Origin: Rubrivivax sp. A210
GTDB lineage: Bacteria > Pseudomonadota > Gammaproteobacteria > Burkholderiales > Burkholderiaceae_C
Length of the DNA: 64,000 nucleotides
Reading direction: 5' to 3'
Assembly (NCBI RefSeq): GCF_904426505.1
Contig: NZ_CAJGBN010000012.1
Coordinates: 558,001-622,000, forward strand
Under the pieces are notes generated by a model, which was not told the origin of the DNA, searched no databases, and saw only the letters and a list, made by a program, of their open reading frames with translations. This document shows positions 56,765-64,000 of the stretch, in pieces (the stretch's first letter is position 1; each line of letters opens with the position of its first letter). A program made the position numbers and the translations under genes.

Positions 56765-57567
56765 GATCCGGGCTGCCCCGGCTGCGGCTTGCGCTGGCAG
56801 CGGGCCTGCTGGCCCTGCTCGGCGGCTGCGCCAGTGTGCCGGCCAATCCCACGGCCGCCAACCCGGCAGACCCCTGGGAGAACTGGAACCGCAAGGTCTA
56901 CAGCTTCAATGACAAGGTCGACGAAGCCGTGCTGAAGCCGGTGGCCACCGCCTACCGCGACACCGTGCCCGAACTGGTGCGCACCGGCATTGGCAATGTG
57001 CTGGGCAATATCGGCGATGTCTGGTCTACCGCCAACCACTTCCTGCAGGGCAAGTTCCAGAGCGGCCTGGAAATGGGCATGCGCGTGCTGACCAACAGCG
57101 TCTTCGGCCTCGGTGGCCTGCTCGACCCGGCCACACCCATGGGCTTGACGCGGCGCAGCGAGGACTTCGGCCAGACCCTGGGCCGCTGGGGCGTGGGCGG
57201 CGGCCCTTTCGTGATGCTGCCGCTGCTGGGCCCTTCGACCGTGCGCGACACCGCCGGCTGGGTGGTCGACCGCCCGGCCTCACCCAGCAATCTGCCGCCC
57301 ACGGCGACCGGGCGCAATTCGCTCACGGCGATCAGCGTGATCGACCTGCGCGCCAATCTGCTGTCCACCACCAAACTGCTCGACTCGGTGGCGCTGGACC
57401 GCTACTCCTTCGTGCGCGACGCCTATCTGCAGCGCCGGCTCGACCAGGTCTACGATGGCGCACCGCCGATGGAAGACTTCGGCGACGACCCTCTCGACAC
57501 CCCGGCGCCGGCTGCCGCCGCGGCCTCGGCTCCCGCCCGCCCGGCGGCCAGGCCCGCCAGCCGCTGA
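56761..57567 (+). CDS. mlaA: Outer-membrane lipoprotein MlaA (VacJ)
   Basis: A 268-residue outer-membrane lipoprotein that removes mislocalised phospholipids from the outer leaflet. Lipobox LLGGC near residue 22. The ring-shaped helical domain has the DPWENWNRKVYSFNDKVDEAVLKPVATAYRDTVPE and GLGGLLDPATPMGLTRRSEDFGQTLGRWGVGGGPFVMLPLLGPSTVRDTAG signatures. The C-terminus is a Pro/Ala-rich tail. GTG start. In this group mlaA lies inside the mla operon, in contrast to E. coli. Confidence 0.96.
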   Translation: MRSGLPRLRLALAAGLLALLGGCASVPANPTAANPADPWENWNRKVYSFNDKVDEAVLKPVATAYRDTVPELVRTGIGNVLGNIGDVWSTANHFLQGKFQSGLEMGMRVLTNSVFGLGGLLDPATPMGLTRRSEDFGQTLGRWGVGGGPFVMLPLLGPSTVRDTAGWVVDRPASPSNLPPTATGRNSLTAISVIDLRANLLSTTKLLDSVALDRYSFVRDAYLQRRLDQVYDGAPPMEDFGDDPLDTPAPAAAAASAPARPAARPASR

Positions 57568-57648
57568 GCCGGTGAACCGCCGGACCGGCTGGCGCGTTAA
57601 GGATTCAACGGCCGCCCGTCCCGGGCGCCGCGAGACGAAAGGAAACCC

Positions 57649-58257
57649 GTGCTCAAGCAATTGATCTCTGCCGCCTCCCTGGTCCTGGGCCTGCTGGCCG
57701 CGGCCCCCGCGCTGGCCGATGCCGGCGCCGAAACGCTGGTGCGACAGATCTCCACCGAGGTCATCGATACCGCCAAGGCTGACAAGGCCATCCAGGCGGG
57801 CGACCTCAACCGCATCCTCGCCCTCGTCGAAGGCAAGGTCATGCCCCACGTCAACTTCGAGGTCATGACGCGCTCGGCCGTGGGCGTGCAATGGCGCAGC
57901 GCCACGCCGGAGCAGCGCACGAAGCTGCAGACCGAGTTCAAGACCTTGCTGGTGCGCGTCTACTCCGGCGCGCTGGCCCAGGTGAAAGACCAGACCGTCG
58001 AGGTCACCAAGACGCTGCCGGTGTCGGGCAGCGCCCAGCTCGTCGTGCAGACCGAGGTGCGCGGCAAGGGCGAGCCCATCAAGCTCGACTACCGCCTCGA
58101 CAAGATGGCCGATGCCTGGAAGATCATCGACGTCAACGTTGGCGGCCTCTGGCTGGTGCAGAACTACCGCTCGCAGTTCGCGCAGGAACTCACCAAGGGC
58201 GGCATCGACGGCCTCATCCACACGCTGGCCGAGCGCAACAAGGCCGCCAAGAGCTGA
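57649..58257 (+). CDS. mlaC: Periplasmic phospholipid chaperone MlaC
   Basis: A 202-residue soluble periplasmic carrier that shuttles phospholipid between MlaA and MlaD. The signal peptide is LKQLISAASLVLGLLAAAPALA, cleaved before DAGAE. MPHVNFEVMTRSAVGVQWRSATPEQRTKLQTEFKTLLVRVYSGAL and KIIDVNVGGLWLVQNYRSQFAQEL are family signatures. GTG start with a GAAAGGAAA ribosome site. The next gene, mlaB, follows after 8 bp. Confidence 0.96.
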   Translation: MLKQLISAASLVLGLLAAAPALADAGAETLVRQISTEVIDTAKADKAIQAGDLNRILALVEGKVMPHVNFEVMTRSAVGVQWRSATPEQRTKLQTEFKTLLVRVYSGALAQVKDQTVEVTKTLPVSGSAQLVVQTEVRGKGEPIKLDYRLDKMADAWKIIDVNVGGLWLVQNYRSQFAQELTKGGIDGLIHTLAERNKAAKS

Positions 58258-58265
58258 GCGTCGCG

Positions 58266-58562
58266 ATGAGCAGCCTGCAACTGCCCGCCTCCGCCACGCT
58301 GGAACAGGCCGCGGCTTTGGCCGAAACCCTGCCCGAGGCCGTGGCCTCGGGCACTGGCGTGCTGAGCGTAGACGCCAGCGCGCTGCAGGCCTTCGACACC
58401 TCGACCATCGCGCTGCTGATGCAGGCGCGCCGCCTGGCGGGTGCCGCCGGGCGCGGTTTCGAACTGGTCGGCGCTCCGGCCAAGCTGGCCGAGCTGGCGC
58501 GGCTCTACGGCGTCGAGGAACTGCTGTCGCTGTCGTCGTCTTCGCGCGCCCCCGGGGCATAG
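58266..58562 (+). CDS. mlaB: STAS-domain protein MlaB
   Basis: A 98-residue cytoplasmic STAS-domain protein that binds and stabilises MlaF. LSVDASALQAFDTSTIALLMQARRLAGAAGRGFELVGAPAKLAELARLYGVEELL is the STAS core with the conserved DTS(T) site. Its last 58 bp overlap the 3' end of the convergent hexR gene, so the Ser-rich tail (LSSSSRAPGA) is encoded opposite the HexR tail. Short ends of this sort are usually variable between species. Confidence 0.9.
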   Translation: MSSLQLPASATLEQAAALAETLPEAVASGTGVLSVDASALQAFDTSTIALLMQARRLAGAAGRGFELVGAPAKLAELARLYGVEELLSLSSSSRAPGA

Positions 58563-59416
58563 CGGCGCTGGCGCAGGTTGCGCTTGATTTCCTGCAGCAG
58601 GGGCCGCAGTTGCGCCGAGCCCAGGCGCAATGCGACGCCGGTGGTCAGGATGTCGATGATCAGCAGGTGCAGCAGGCGCGACACCATGGGGCTGTAGCGG
58701 TCGGCGTCTTCCGGATGGTCGGCCGCCAGCAGCACCTGCTGGCCGCCGTGGCGCGCCTCCTGCGCCAGCGGTGAACCGCTGGCGGTGATGATGATCACGC
58801 TGGCGCCCTTGCGGCGCGCGATCTCGGCCACGTCCAGCAGGTCGCGGCTGCGGCCCGAATTGCTGATGACGACGGCGCAGTCTCCGGCCTTGAGCATGGT
58901 CGCGCTCATCACCTGCACATGGCCGTCGCTGATGGCGGCGGCGTTGACGCCGAGGCGGAAAAACTTGTGCTGGGCATCCTGCGCCACGATGCCGGAATTG
59001 CCGACACCGTAGAACTCGATGCGCTGGCCGGCGCGGCCGGTGTCGGCCAGCAGCTGGATGGCGCGCTCCACCGCCTGGGCCGAGGCCGCATTGCGGTAGC
59101 GCAGCAGCGCCGCCACCGCGTTGTCGGTGACCTTGACGACGATGTCCGCGGCCTTGTCGTCGTCGTCGACCGAGCGGTGTACGTAGGGCACGCCTTCGTT
59201 GACGTTGCCGGCCAGCTTGAGCTTGAAGTCGGCCAGGCCGTCGTAGCCCACGCTGCGGCAGAAGCGCACCACGGTGGGCTTGCTGACGTGCGAGCGGTCG
59301 GCCAGCTCCGACACCGGCAGCGTGGCAAAGCTGCGCGGGTCGGCCAGCAACAGCTTGGCCACACGCTGCTCGGCCGGCGGCAGCGCGGGAATGGAGGCAC
59401 GGATGCGTTCGAGCAT
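58505..59416 (-). CDS. hexR: RpiR-family regulator HexR
   Basis: A 303-residue DNA-binding regulator of glucose and Entner-Doudoroff metabolism that responds to 2-keto-3-deoxy-6-phosphogluconate. The N-terminal HTH_6 domain spans about 1-75 (LPVSELADRSHVSKPTVVRFCRSVGYDGLADFKLKL). The SIS sugar-phosphate domain spans about 125-260 (IEFYGVGNSGIVAQDAQHKFFRLG and VVISNSGRSRDLLDVAEIARRKGA). The tail is Asp/Ser-rich. It follows zwf by 66 bp in the same direction, and a matching operator lies at the zwf start. Its end overlaps mlaB by 58 bp. Confidence 0.93.
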   Translation of the reverse strand: MLERIRASIPALPPAEQRVAKLLLADPRSFATLPVSELADRSHVSKPTVVRFCRSVGYDGLADFKLKLAGNVNEGVPYVHRSVDDDDKAADIVVKVTDNAVAALLRYRNAASAQAVERAIQLLADTGRAGQRIEFYGVGNSGIVAQDAQHKFFRLGVNAAAISDGHVQVMSATMLKAGDCAVVISNSGRSRDLLDVAEIARRKGASVIIITASGSPLAQEARHGGQQVLLAADHPEDADRYSPMVSRLLHLLIIDILTTGVALRLGSAQLRPLLQEIKRNLRQRRYAPGAREDDDSDSSSSTP

Positions 59417-59482
59417 GATGGACGCGATGCTAGCCGCCAGAGGCCTGCCAGCGGGCAAGAACGGTAAGGCGGTGCAGCCCGT

Positions 59483-60967
59483 TCACTGCTCTTCGGCCCA
59501 GGCGCAGCCGTCGCGCGCCACCAGGGCGCTGGCCGCCGCAGGGCCCCAGCTGCCCGGCGCATAGGGGCGCGGGCCAGTGGGGTCGGCGGCCCAGGCGTCG
59601 AGAATGGGTTCGACCCAGCGCCAGGCCTGCTCCTGCTCGTCGCTGCGCACGAACAGGTTGAGGCGGCCGGCAATGGCATCGAGCAGCAGGCGCTCGTAGC
59701 CGCCCACGCGCTCGCTGGCAAAGGCGCGGTCGAAGTCGAGGTCCAGCGACACCGGCGACAGCAACTCGTTGCCGCCGCTGCCCTTGGCCGCCAGCAGGTG
59801 CAGCTCGAGCCCGTCCTCGGGCTGCAGCTTGATGACCAGCTTGTTGGCGCGCCCGGCGCCGCTGGAGCCCGGGAAGATGGGGTGAGGCACGGGACGGAAG
59901 TTGACGACGATCTGGGCGTCGCGCGCCGCCAGGCGCTTGCCGGTGCGCAGGTAGAAGGGCACGCCGGCCCAGCGCCAGTTCTGCACCTCGGTACGCAACG
60001 CGACGAAGGTCTCGCAGCGGCTGGAAGGCGGCACCTTGAGCTCGTCGAGATAGCCCTTGACGGCCTTGCCGTCGAAGCTGCCGGCGCGGTACTGGCCGCG
60101 CACCACGTCGCGCGCCACCGACTCGGGCGTGAAGGGGCGCAGCGATTTCAGCACCTTGAGCTTCTCGTCGCGGATGGCGTCGGCGTCGTTGCTGGACGGC
60201 GGTTCCATCGCGATCATGGTCAGCAACTGCAGCGCATGGTTCTGGATCATGTCGCGCAGCGCGCCGGTCTGGTCATAGAAGTCGCCGCGCGTGCCCACGC
60301 CGATGCTCTCGGCCAGCGTGATCTGGATGTTGGCGATGCTCTCGCGCCGCCACAGCGGTTCGAAAAGCGCATTGCCAAAGCGCAGCGCCATCAGGTTCTG
60401 CACCGCTGGCTTGCCCAGGTAGTGGTCGATGCGCAGCGCCTGCTCTTCCTTGAAGGCCGAGGCGACGACGCGGTTGATCTGCTGTGCGCTGGCAAGATCG
60501 TGGCCGAGCGGCTTTTCCAGCACTACACGCACCTCGGGCGTGTTCAGCCCGGCGGCGCCGAGCTGCTCGCAGATCACAGGAAACAGATGCGGGCTGGTGG
60601 CCAGGAACAGCACCACGGTGCCGGCTCGCTCGCCCTCGGCGCGGCCCGCCACCGCGCCCGGCGTGGCGATCCAGTCCTTGAGGCCGGCATAGTGCTCGGG
60701 CTTGGCCAGATCCATGCGGCGGTAGTGCAGCATCTGCGCAAAGGCGGCATAGGCCTCGTCGCTGGGGCGCTTGCTTTCCTCGACCTCGGTAAAGCGCTCC
60801 TTGATGAAGGCGCGGTACTCGTCGTCGCTGCGCTCGTCGCGCGCCACTGCCAGGATGCGCCCGCCGGCCGGCAGCTTGCCGTGGCGGAAGGCCTGGAACA
60901 GCGCCGGCATCAGCTTGCGCCAGGTGAGATCGCCGGTGCCGCCGAAGAGGATCAGGTCGAAGGACAT
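59483..60967 (-). CDS. zwf: Glucose-6-phosphate 1-dehydrogenase
   Basis: A 494-residue NAD(P)-dependent enzyme, first step of the oxidative pentose-phosphate and Entner-Doudoroff routes. The coenzyme motif ILFGGTGDLTWRKLMPA is at residues 6-22. The active-site RIDHYLGKP carries the catalytic His. The EKPLGHD motif precedes it, and C-terminal LVIKLQPEDG matches the family. It has no Shine-Dalgarno site: the start codon lies at the edge of the HexR palindrome. The trans-sulfuration gene ends 52 bp upstream and hexR follows. Confidence 0.97.
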   Translation of the reverse strand: MSFDLILFGGTGDLTWRKLMPALFQAFRHGKLPAGGRILAVARDERSDDEYRAFIKERFTEVEESKRPSDEAYAAFAQMLHYRRMDLAKPEHYAGLKDWIATPGAVAGRAEGERAGTVVLFLATSPHLFPVICEQLGAAGLNTPEVRVVLEKPLGHDLASAQQINRVVASAFKEEQALRIDHYLGKPAVQNLMALRFGNALFEPLWRRESIANIQITLAESIGVGTRGDFYDQTGALRDMIQNHALQLLTMIAMEPPSSNDADAIRDEKLKVLKSLRPFTPESVARDVVRGQYRAGSFDGKAVKGYLDELKVPPSSRCETFVALRTEVQNWRWAGVPFYLRTGKRLAARDAQIVVNFRPVPHPIFPGSSGAGRANKLVIKLQPEDGLELHLLAAKGSGGNELLSPVSLDLDFDRAFASERVGGYERLLLDAIAGRLNLFVRSDEQEQAWRWVEPILDAWAADPTGPRPYAPGSWGPAAASALVARDGCAWAEEQ

Positions 60968-60996
60968 GGTTGATGTAATAAAGTTACATCAACCAT
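60966..60996. promoter_or_regulatory. HexR operator at the zwf start
   Basis: A perfect inverted repeat with 13-nt arms ATGGTTGATGTAA and TTACATCAACCAT around TAAAG. Its core TGTAATAAAGTTACA (60974-60988) is a very close match to the known HexR consensus TGTAATNNNATTACA. It starts within the zwf start codon and would cover the transcription start, so bound HexR should block zwf-hexR expression. hexR is in the same transcription unit, which implies autoregulation. Confidence 0.85.
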
Positions 60997-61019
60997 CATG
61001 CCCAAGTTTCAGATGCGGG

Positions 61020-62177
61020 TCAACCGCCGGCGTGGGCGGCGACGAGCGCCTGCTCGAGGTCGGCGATGAGATCGGCCACATGCTCGACGCCCACCGACAG
61101 GCGCAGCAGGTCGGCCGGCGCCGGCGTGCCCGCGCCCTCGACGCTGGCGCGGTGCTCGACCAGGCTCTCGACCCCGCCCAGCGAGGTGGCGCGCTTCCAG
61201 ATGCGCGTCTGGGCCGCCACCGCAATGGCCGCCGCCTCGCCGCCGTACACGCGCACCGACAGCATGCCGCCAAAGCCGCCCTGCATCTGCGCCCGCGCCA
61301 CGGCGTGGCCGGGGCTCGCGGCCAGGCCCGGGTAGAGCACCGCTGTCACGAGCGGATGAGTCTCGAAGTGCTCGGCGATGGCCTGCGCCGAAGCGCAGGC
61401 GGCGCGCACACGCAGGTGCAGCGTGCGCAGGCCGCGCAACAGCAGCCAGGCCTCGAAGGAGCCCAGCGTGCCGCCGAGTTGGGCGCGCACCCGGCGCACG
61501 CGCTGCCAGTGCTCGTTGTCGGCGCGCGTCACCAGGGCCCCGGCGATGAGGTCGGAATGGCCGTTGAGGTACTTGGTCGCCGCGTGCATCACGAGGTCGG
61601 CGCCCAGCGCCAGCGGCCGCGTCAGCAGCGGCGTGGCCACGGTCGAATCCACCGCCAGCAGCGCGCCAGCCGCATGCGCTGCCTGCGCCGTGGCCGCGAT
61701 GTCGGTCACCGTCCACAGCGGGTTGGCCGGCGTCTCCACCCACACCAGCTTGGTGCGGCCCGGTCGCAGTGCGGCCTGCACGGCCTCGGGCGACTCCATC
61801 TCCACCAGCTCGACGTCCAGCCCCCACTGGGTGGCAAAGCCCATCAGCCAGTTGCGCAGCGACCAGTACATCACCCTGGGCGCCAACACATGGTCGCCTG
61901 GAGCCAGGGCCTGGAACACCGCCGTCGCCGCAGCCATGCCACTGGCGAAGAGCAGGGCCTGGTGGCCGCCTTCAAGCGCCTTGATCACCGCCTCGGCCTG
62001 GTCGAAGGCCGGGTTGTCGGCGCGCGCATAGACACGGCCGCTGCGGTACTGGTTGTCGGGGTCGCGCAGGTAGGTCGACGAGACGTGGACCGGCGGCGTG
62101 ATCGCCCGCGTCGCTTCGTCGATCCAGCCCAGGGCCTGGGCGATGACGGTGTCGGGGTGGGCCTGCTTGGGTTCCAT
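61020..62177 (-). CDS. Trans-sulfuration PLP enzyme (MetB/MetC type)
   Basis: A 385-residue PLP-dependent enzyme of the Cys/Met metabolism family. The PLP Lys is Lys202 in AATKYLNGHSD. Supporting motifs: VYARADNP (49-56), a variant of the usual YSR..NPT, LLFASGMAA (76-84), VWVETPANPLWTVTDI and LGGVESLVEHRAS. The LGGVESL signature fits cystathionine gamma-synthase/beta-lyase and O-succinyl/acetylhomoserine enzymes; sequence alone does not choose between them. It is transcribed towards zwf, with a 52-bp gap. Confidence 0.85.
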   Translation of the reverse strand: MEPKQAHPDTVIAQALGWIDEATRAITPPVHVSSTYLRDPDNQYRSGRVYARADNPAFDQAEAVIKALEGGHQALLFASGMAAATAVFQALAPGDHVLAPRVMYWSLRNWLMGFATQWGLDVELVEMESPEAVQAALRPGRTKLVWVETPANPLWTVTDIAATAQAAHAAGALLAVDSTVATPLLTRPLALGADLVMHAATKYLNGHSDLIAGALVTRADNEHWQRVRRVRAQLGGTLGSFEAWLLLRGLRTLHLRVRAACASAQAIAEHFETHPLVTAVLYPGLAASPGHAVARAQMQGGFGGMLSVRVYGGEAAAIAVAAQTRIWKRATSLGGVESLVEHRASVEGAGTPAPADLLRLSVGVEHVADLIADLEQALVAAHAGG

Positions 62178-62227
62178 GGGCGGGGTGCTCGGCAGTGGTG
62201 ACCGATGCTAACCCCCGGCGCCCGGCG

Positions 62228-63397
62228 TCAACGCTGGTAGGCCCCGGGTGCCCAGCTCGTGCGCTCGCCGGCGAGCGGGCGCATGCCGGTGGGCCATTCG
62301 AACTCGGCCTTGGGCGCGAGATCGTGGCCCTTGAACTTGCGTGGGTCGACGCCGCTGGTGCGCCACATCGAGCCCGGTGCCAGCTCGAAGGCATAGGTTT
62401 CGGCGTCGCGCAGCATGCCCAGCGTGGCCGGGCGGTTGCCTTCGAAGCTGCCTGGATTGGCCAGCGAGAACAGCCCGCCGCCGACGAGCAGGTTGTTGAT
62501 GGCGATGATCTCGGTGTTCTCGGGAAGACGGTCGCCGAAAACGCGCAGAAACCAGGCCGGCATCCAGCCATAGCTGACGAAGGTGTTGTGCGACACGAGC
62601 AGGCGGTTCTGGTCCCAGGCCCGGCCCTCGGCGCCGTAGGCCACGAGCACGGGGTTCTGGCTGTCGGCACCCTGGCCGATGACATTGCCGATCACCGTGG
62701 CCAGCCCGCCATTGGCGATGTCGATCTCATAGGAGGCGCCGCCACGGCGGCCATCGTGGATGAAGTTGTAGCTGATGACGTTCTCGCGCGCCCGCGTCTT
62801 GAGCAGATGGCCTTCGAAGCCCTGCTGGAAGCGGCTGCCGCTGACCGAAAGCCTGGCGATGCGGCCGACATTGAGCAGGTGGTAGAGCCCGCCCACCACA
62901 TGCGGTGCCTTGCCAAACTCGCTGTTGGCCACGGTCAGCTCGGCGCTGTCGTCGTTGGCCGCGTAGACGCCGTATTCGTTGTCCTGGAACACGCAGCCCT
63001 TGAGCAGCAGGCGGCCACCTTCCATGCGCAGGCCGGCGCCTTCGCCGTCATTGGCACGGGCCCCGAGAAAGGCGATGTTCTCCAGCGTCACCTCGCCCCC
63101 GCGCACCAGCCACAAGGCCTTGCTGGCGCCGACCTTGCCGTTGCCGACGATGCGCGGCTTCGTGCCCAGGCCGCGCAAGGTGAGCTTGCGGTTCTCGAGC
63201 ACCAGGCCGGGGCTGTAGTCGCCCGGCATCAGCTCGATGGTGTCGCCGTCCTGGGCCTGGGCCAACGCGTCGACCAGCGAGCGCGGCTCACCCTTGGGGC
63301 CCACCACCCAGGTCTCGGCGCCGACGGCCTGCGCCAGCAGCAGCAGCACGGCGCCACAGCACGCGCGCCAGCCCTTCGCAACAGTCCCTGACTTCAT
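62228..63397 (-). CDS. Secreted right-handed parallel beta-helix protein
   Basis: A 389-residue exported protein with signal peptide (about residues 1-27, AVLLLLAQAVGA|ETW). The body has a pectate-lyase/NosD-like right-handed beta-helix: repeated short strands such as KLTLRGLGTKPRIVGNG, EVTLENIAFLGARAND, RLLLKGCVFQDNEYGVYAANDDSAELTVANSEF and VISYNFIHDGRRGG. The start is chosen at the ATG directly before the signal peptide. The family includes polysaccharide lyases, but I see no diagnostic catalytic set. A GspB fragment lies just upstream, so it may be a type II secretion substrate; this is inference. Confidence 0.82.
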   Translation of the reverse strand: MKSGTVAKGWRACCGAVLLLLAQAVGAETWVVGPKGEPRSLVDALAQAQDGDTIELMPGDYSPGLVLENRKLTLRGLGTKPRIVGNGKVGASKALWLVRGGEVTLENIAFLGARANDGEGAGLRMEGGRLLLKGCVFQDNEYGVYAANDDSAELTVANSEFGKAPHVVGGLYHLLNVGRIARLSVSGSRFQQGFEGHLLKTRARENVISYNFIHDGRRGGASYEIDIANGGLATVIGNVIGQGADSQNPVLVAYGAEGRAWDQNRLLVSHNTFVSYGWMPAWFLRVFGDRLPENTEIIAINNLLVGGGLFSLANPGSFEGNRPATLGMLRDAETYAFELAPGSMWRTSGVDPRKFKGHDLAPKAEFEWPTGMRPLAGERTSWAPGAYQR

Positions 63398-63493
63398 CGA
63401 TGGGGTCGCCTCTTGAACACCGCCCGAGTATCGCCGCAAGGCCTGGGGCAGCCGAGGCGCGCCCCCGTGGCTGCGGGGGTACACAAGGCCCCG

Positions 63494-64000
63494 CTAGAGC
63501 GGCAGCTCGATGCGGAGTTCACGCCAGCGCAGCACCGCCGCACGCTGTGAGATGCGTTCAAGCGTTAGGCCGGGCGCCAGCACGTCGCCCTCGTGGACGA
63601 CCTGGCCGTTGACGATGATGAAGCGCTGGGCCGCGCTCTCCGACCAGATCGAGCCACCCAGCACCAGGGGTGGCAGCTCGCGGCGCTGCTCGGCGCTGAG
63701 CGCGGCCAGGGGAACGGCGGCCGGTGAGGCCCGCGAGCCCGCAGGTGCTGGCGCCGGGACAGGCGCAACGGCGGGCACCGTGGCGACGGGTGACGCGGGC
63801 GCCGCCACCGGCGCCGGCGCCATCACGGGGACCGGCTTCGGGGCCGCCGAGGCCGGCGCTGGGGCCGGCGCTAGAGACGGCGCCGGCGCCGACACCACGA
63901 GGGGGAAGGGCGCGGGTGCCGCCACCGCACGGGCCGGGGGCGGGGCCGGCACTGCGGCGGCCTGGTCGCGCACCGGCGGCTTGTGAGGCGGCACGGTGGC
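63494..64000 (-). CDS. gspB: GspB-like protein (5' end beyond window)
   Basis: At least 168 residues are visible; the open frame runs past the right edge. A long Pro/Ala/Val spacer (about the first 110 residues) leads to the C-terminal T2SS_GspB domain: RRELPPLVLGGSIWSESAAQRFIIVNGQVVHEGDVLAPGL, then LERISQRAAVLRWRELRIELPL. GspA/GspB help secretin insertion and peptidoglycan remodelling. It is about 44 kb from the gsp operon; gspA would be expected just beyond the window. Confidence 0.85.
   Translation of the reverse strand, partial: ATVPPHKPPVRDQAAAVPAPPPARAVAAPAPFPLVVSAPAPSLAPAPAPASAAPKPVPVMAPAPVAAPASPVATVPAVAPVPAPAPAGSRASPAAVPLAALSAEQRRELPPLVLGGSIWSESAAQRFIIVNGQVVHEGDVLAPGLTLERISQRAAVLRWRELRIELPL

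Overview
The window is about 64 kb of very GC-rich chromosomal DNA from a betaproteobacterium of the order Burkholderiales, most like the Comamonadaceae / Rubrivivax-Leptothrix (Sphaerotilaceae) group. The evidence is gene content and order (hisI-hisE-small membrane protein-hinT-tatABC, pilMNOPQ-aroKB-dgt-gltBD, mlaFEDACB, lptM-lysA/cyaY), trimeric porins of the Omp32 type, a GspN-containing type II secretion operon and a PEP-CTERM protein. Almost all of it is core chromosome. I see no rRNA, tRNA, CRISPR array, prophage or intact insertion sequence.

Layout. 1-0.9 kb: metal handling (DmeF-like efflux pump cut by the window edge, CusF-like copper protein). 1-4.7 kb: argB, a HAD phosphatase, slmA, a DUF815 ATPase and a MutT-type Nudix hydrolase. 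4.8-5.5 kb: a PEP-CTERM exported protein. 5.6-8.8 kb: the end of histidine biosynthesis (hisI, hisE), a small membrane protein, hinT, then the Tat translocase. 8.9-19.9 kb: type II secretion genes gspG-H-I-J-K-L-M-N-D-E-F on the minus strand with gspC divergent; a gspB fragment lies at the far right edge. 19.9-24.9 kb: a divergent CobT-family protein, ilvA, an OsmC protein, panB, coq7. 25-32.3 kb: two porins around a DUF3047 lipoprotein, then a four-gene oligopeptide-type ABC importer without its binding protein. 32.3-36.5 kb: lysA, lptM, cyaY, mrcA. 36.8-47.4 kb: type IV pilus assembly genes pilMNOPQ, a large Ig-like lipoprotein, aroK, aroB and dgt. 47.4-54.5 kb: a degenerate REP-type transposase homologue and glutamate synthase gltBD. 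54.6-58.6 kb: the Mla phospholipid-transport operon. 58.5-64 kb: hexR, zwf, a trans-sulfuration enzyme, a secreted beta-helix protein and gspB.

Functional themes. Envelope biogenesis dominates: Tat and type II secretion, type IV pilus, Mla, PBP1A and porins. Amino-acid biosynthesis (arg, his, ile, lys, shikimate, glutamate) fills most of the rest. The zwf-hexR pair carries its own regulatory logic: a near-consensus HexR operator abuts the zwf start codon.

Most interesting observations: (1) a candidate small RNA of about 100 nt, antisense to Shine-Dalgarno-like sequence, with its own promoter and intrinsic terminator between ilvA and the OsmC gene; (2) a CobT-family protein whose two active-site motifs are both changed; (3) a RAYT-type transposase homologue that has lost its HUH histidines and sits between dgt and gltB; (4) several genes whose -10 box lies only 6-8 nt before the start codon, implying leaderless transcripts; (5) an 822-residue Ig-like lipoprotein inside the pil-aro cluster.
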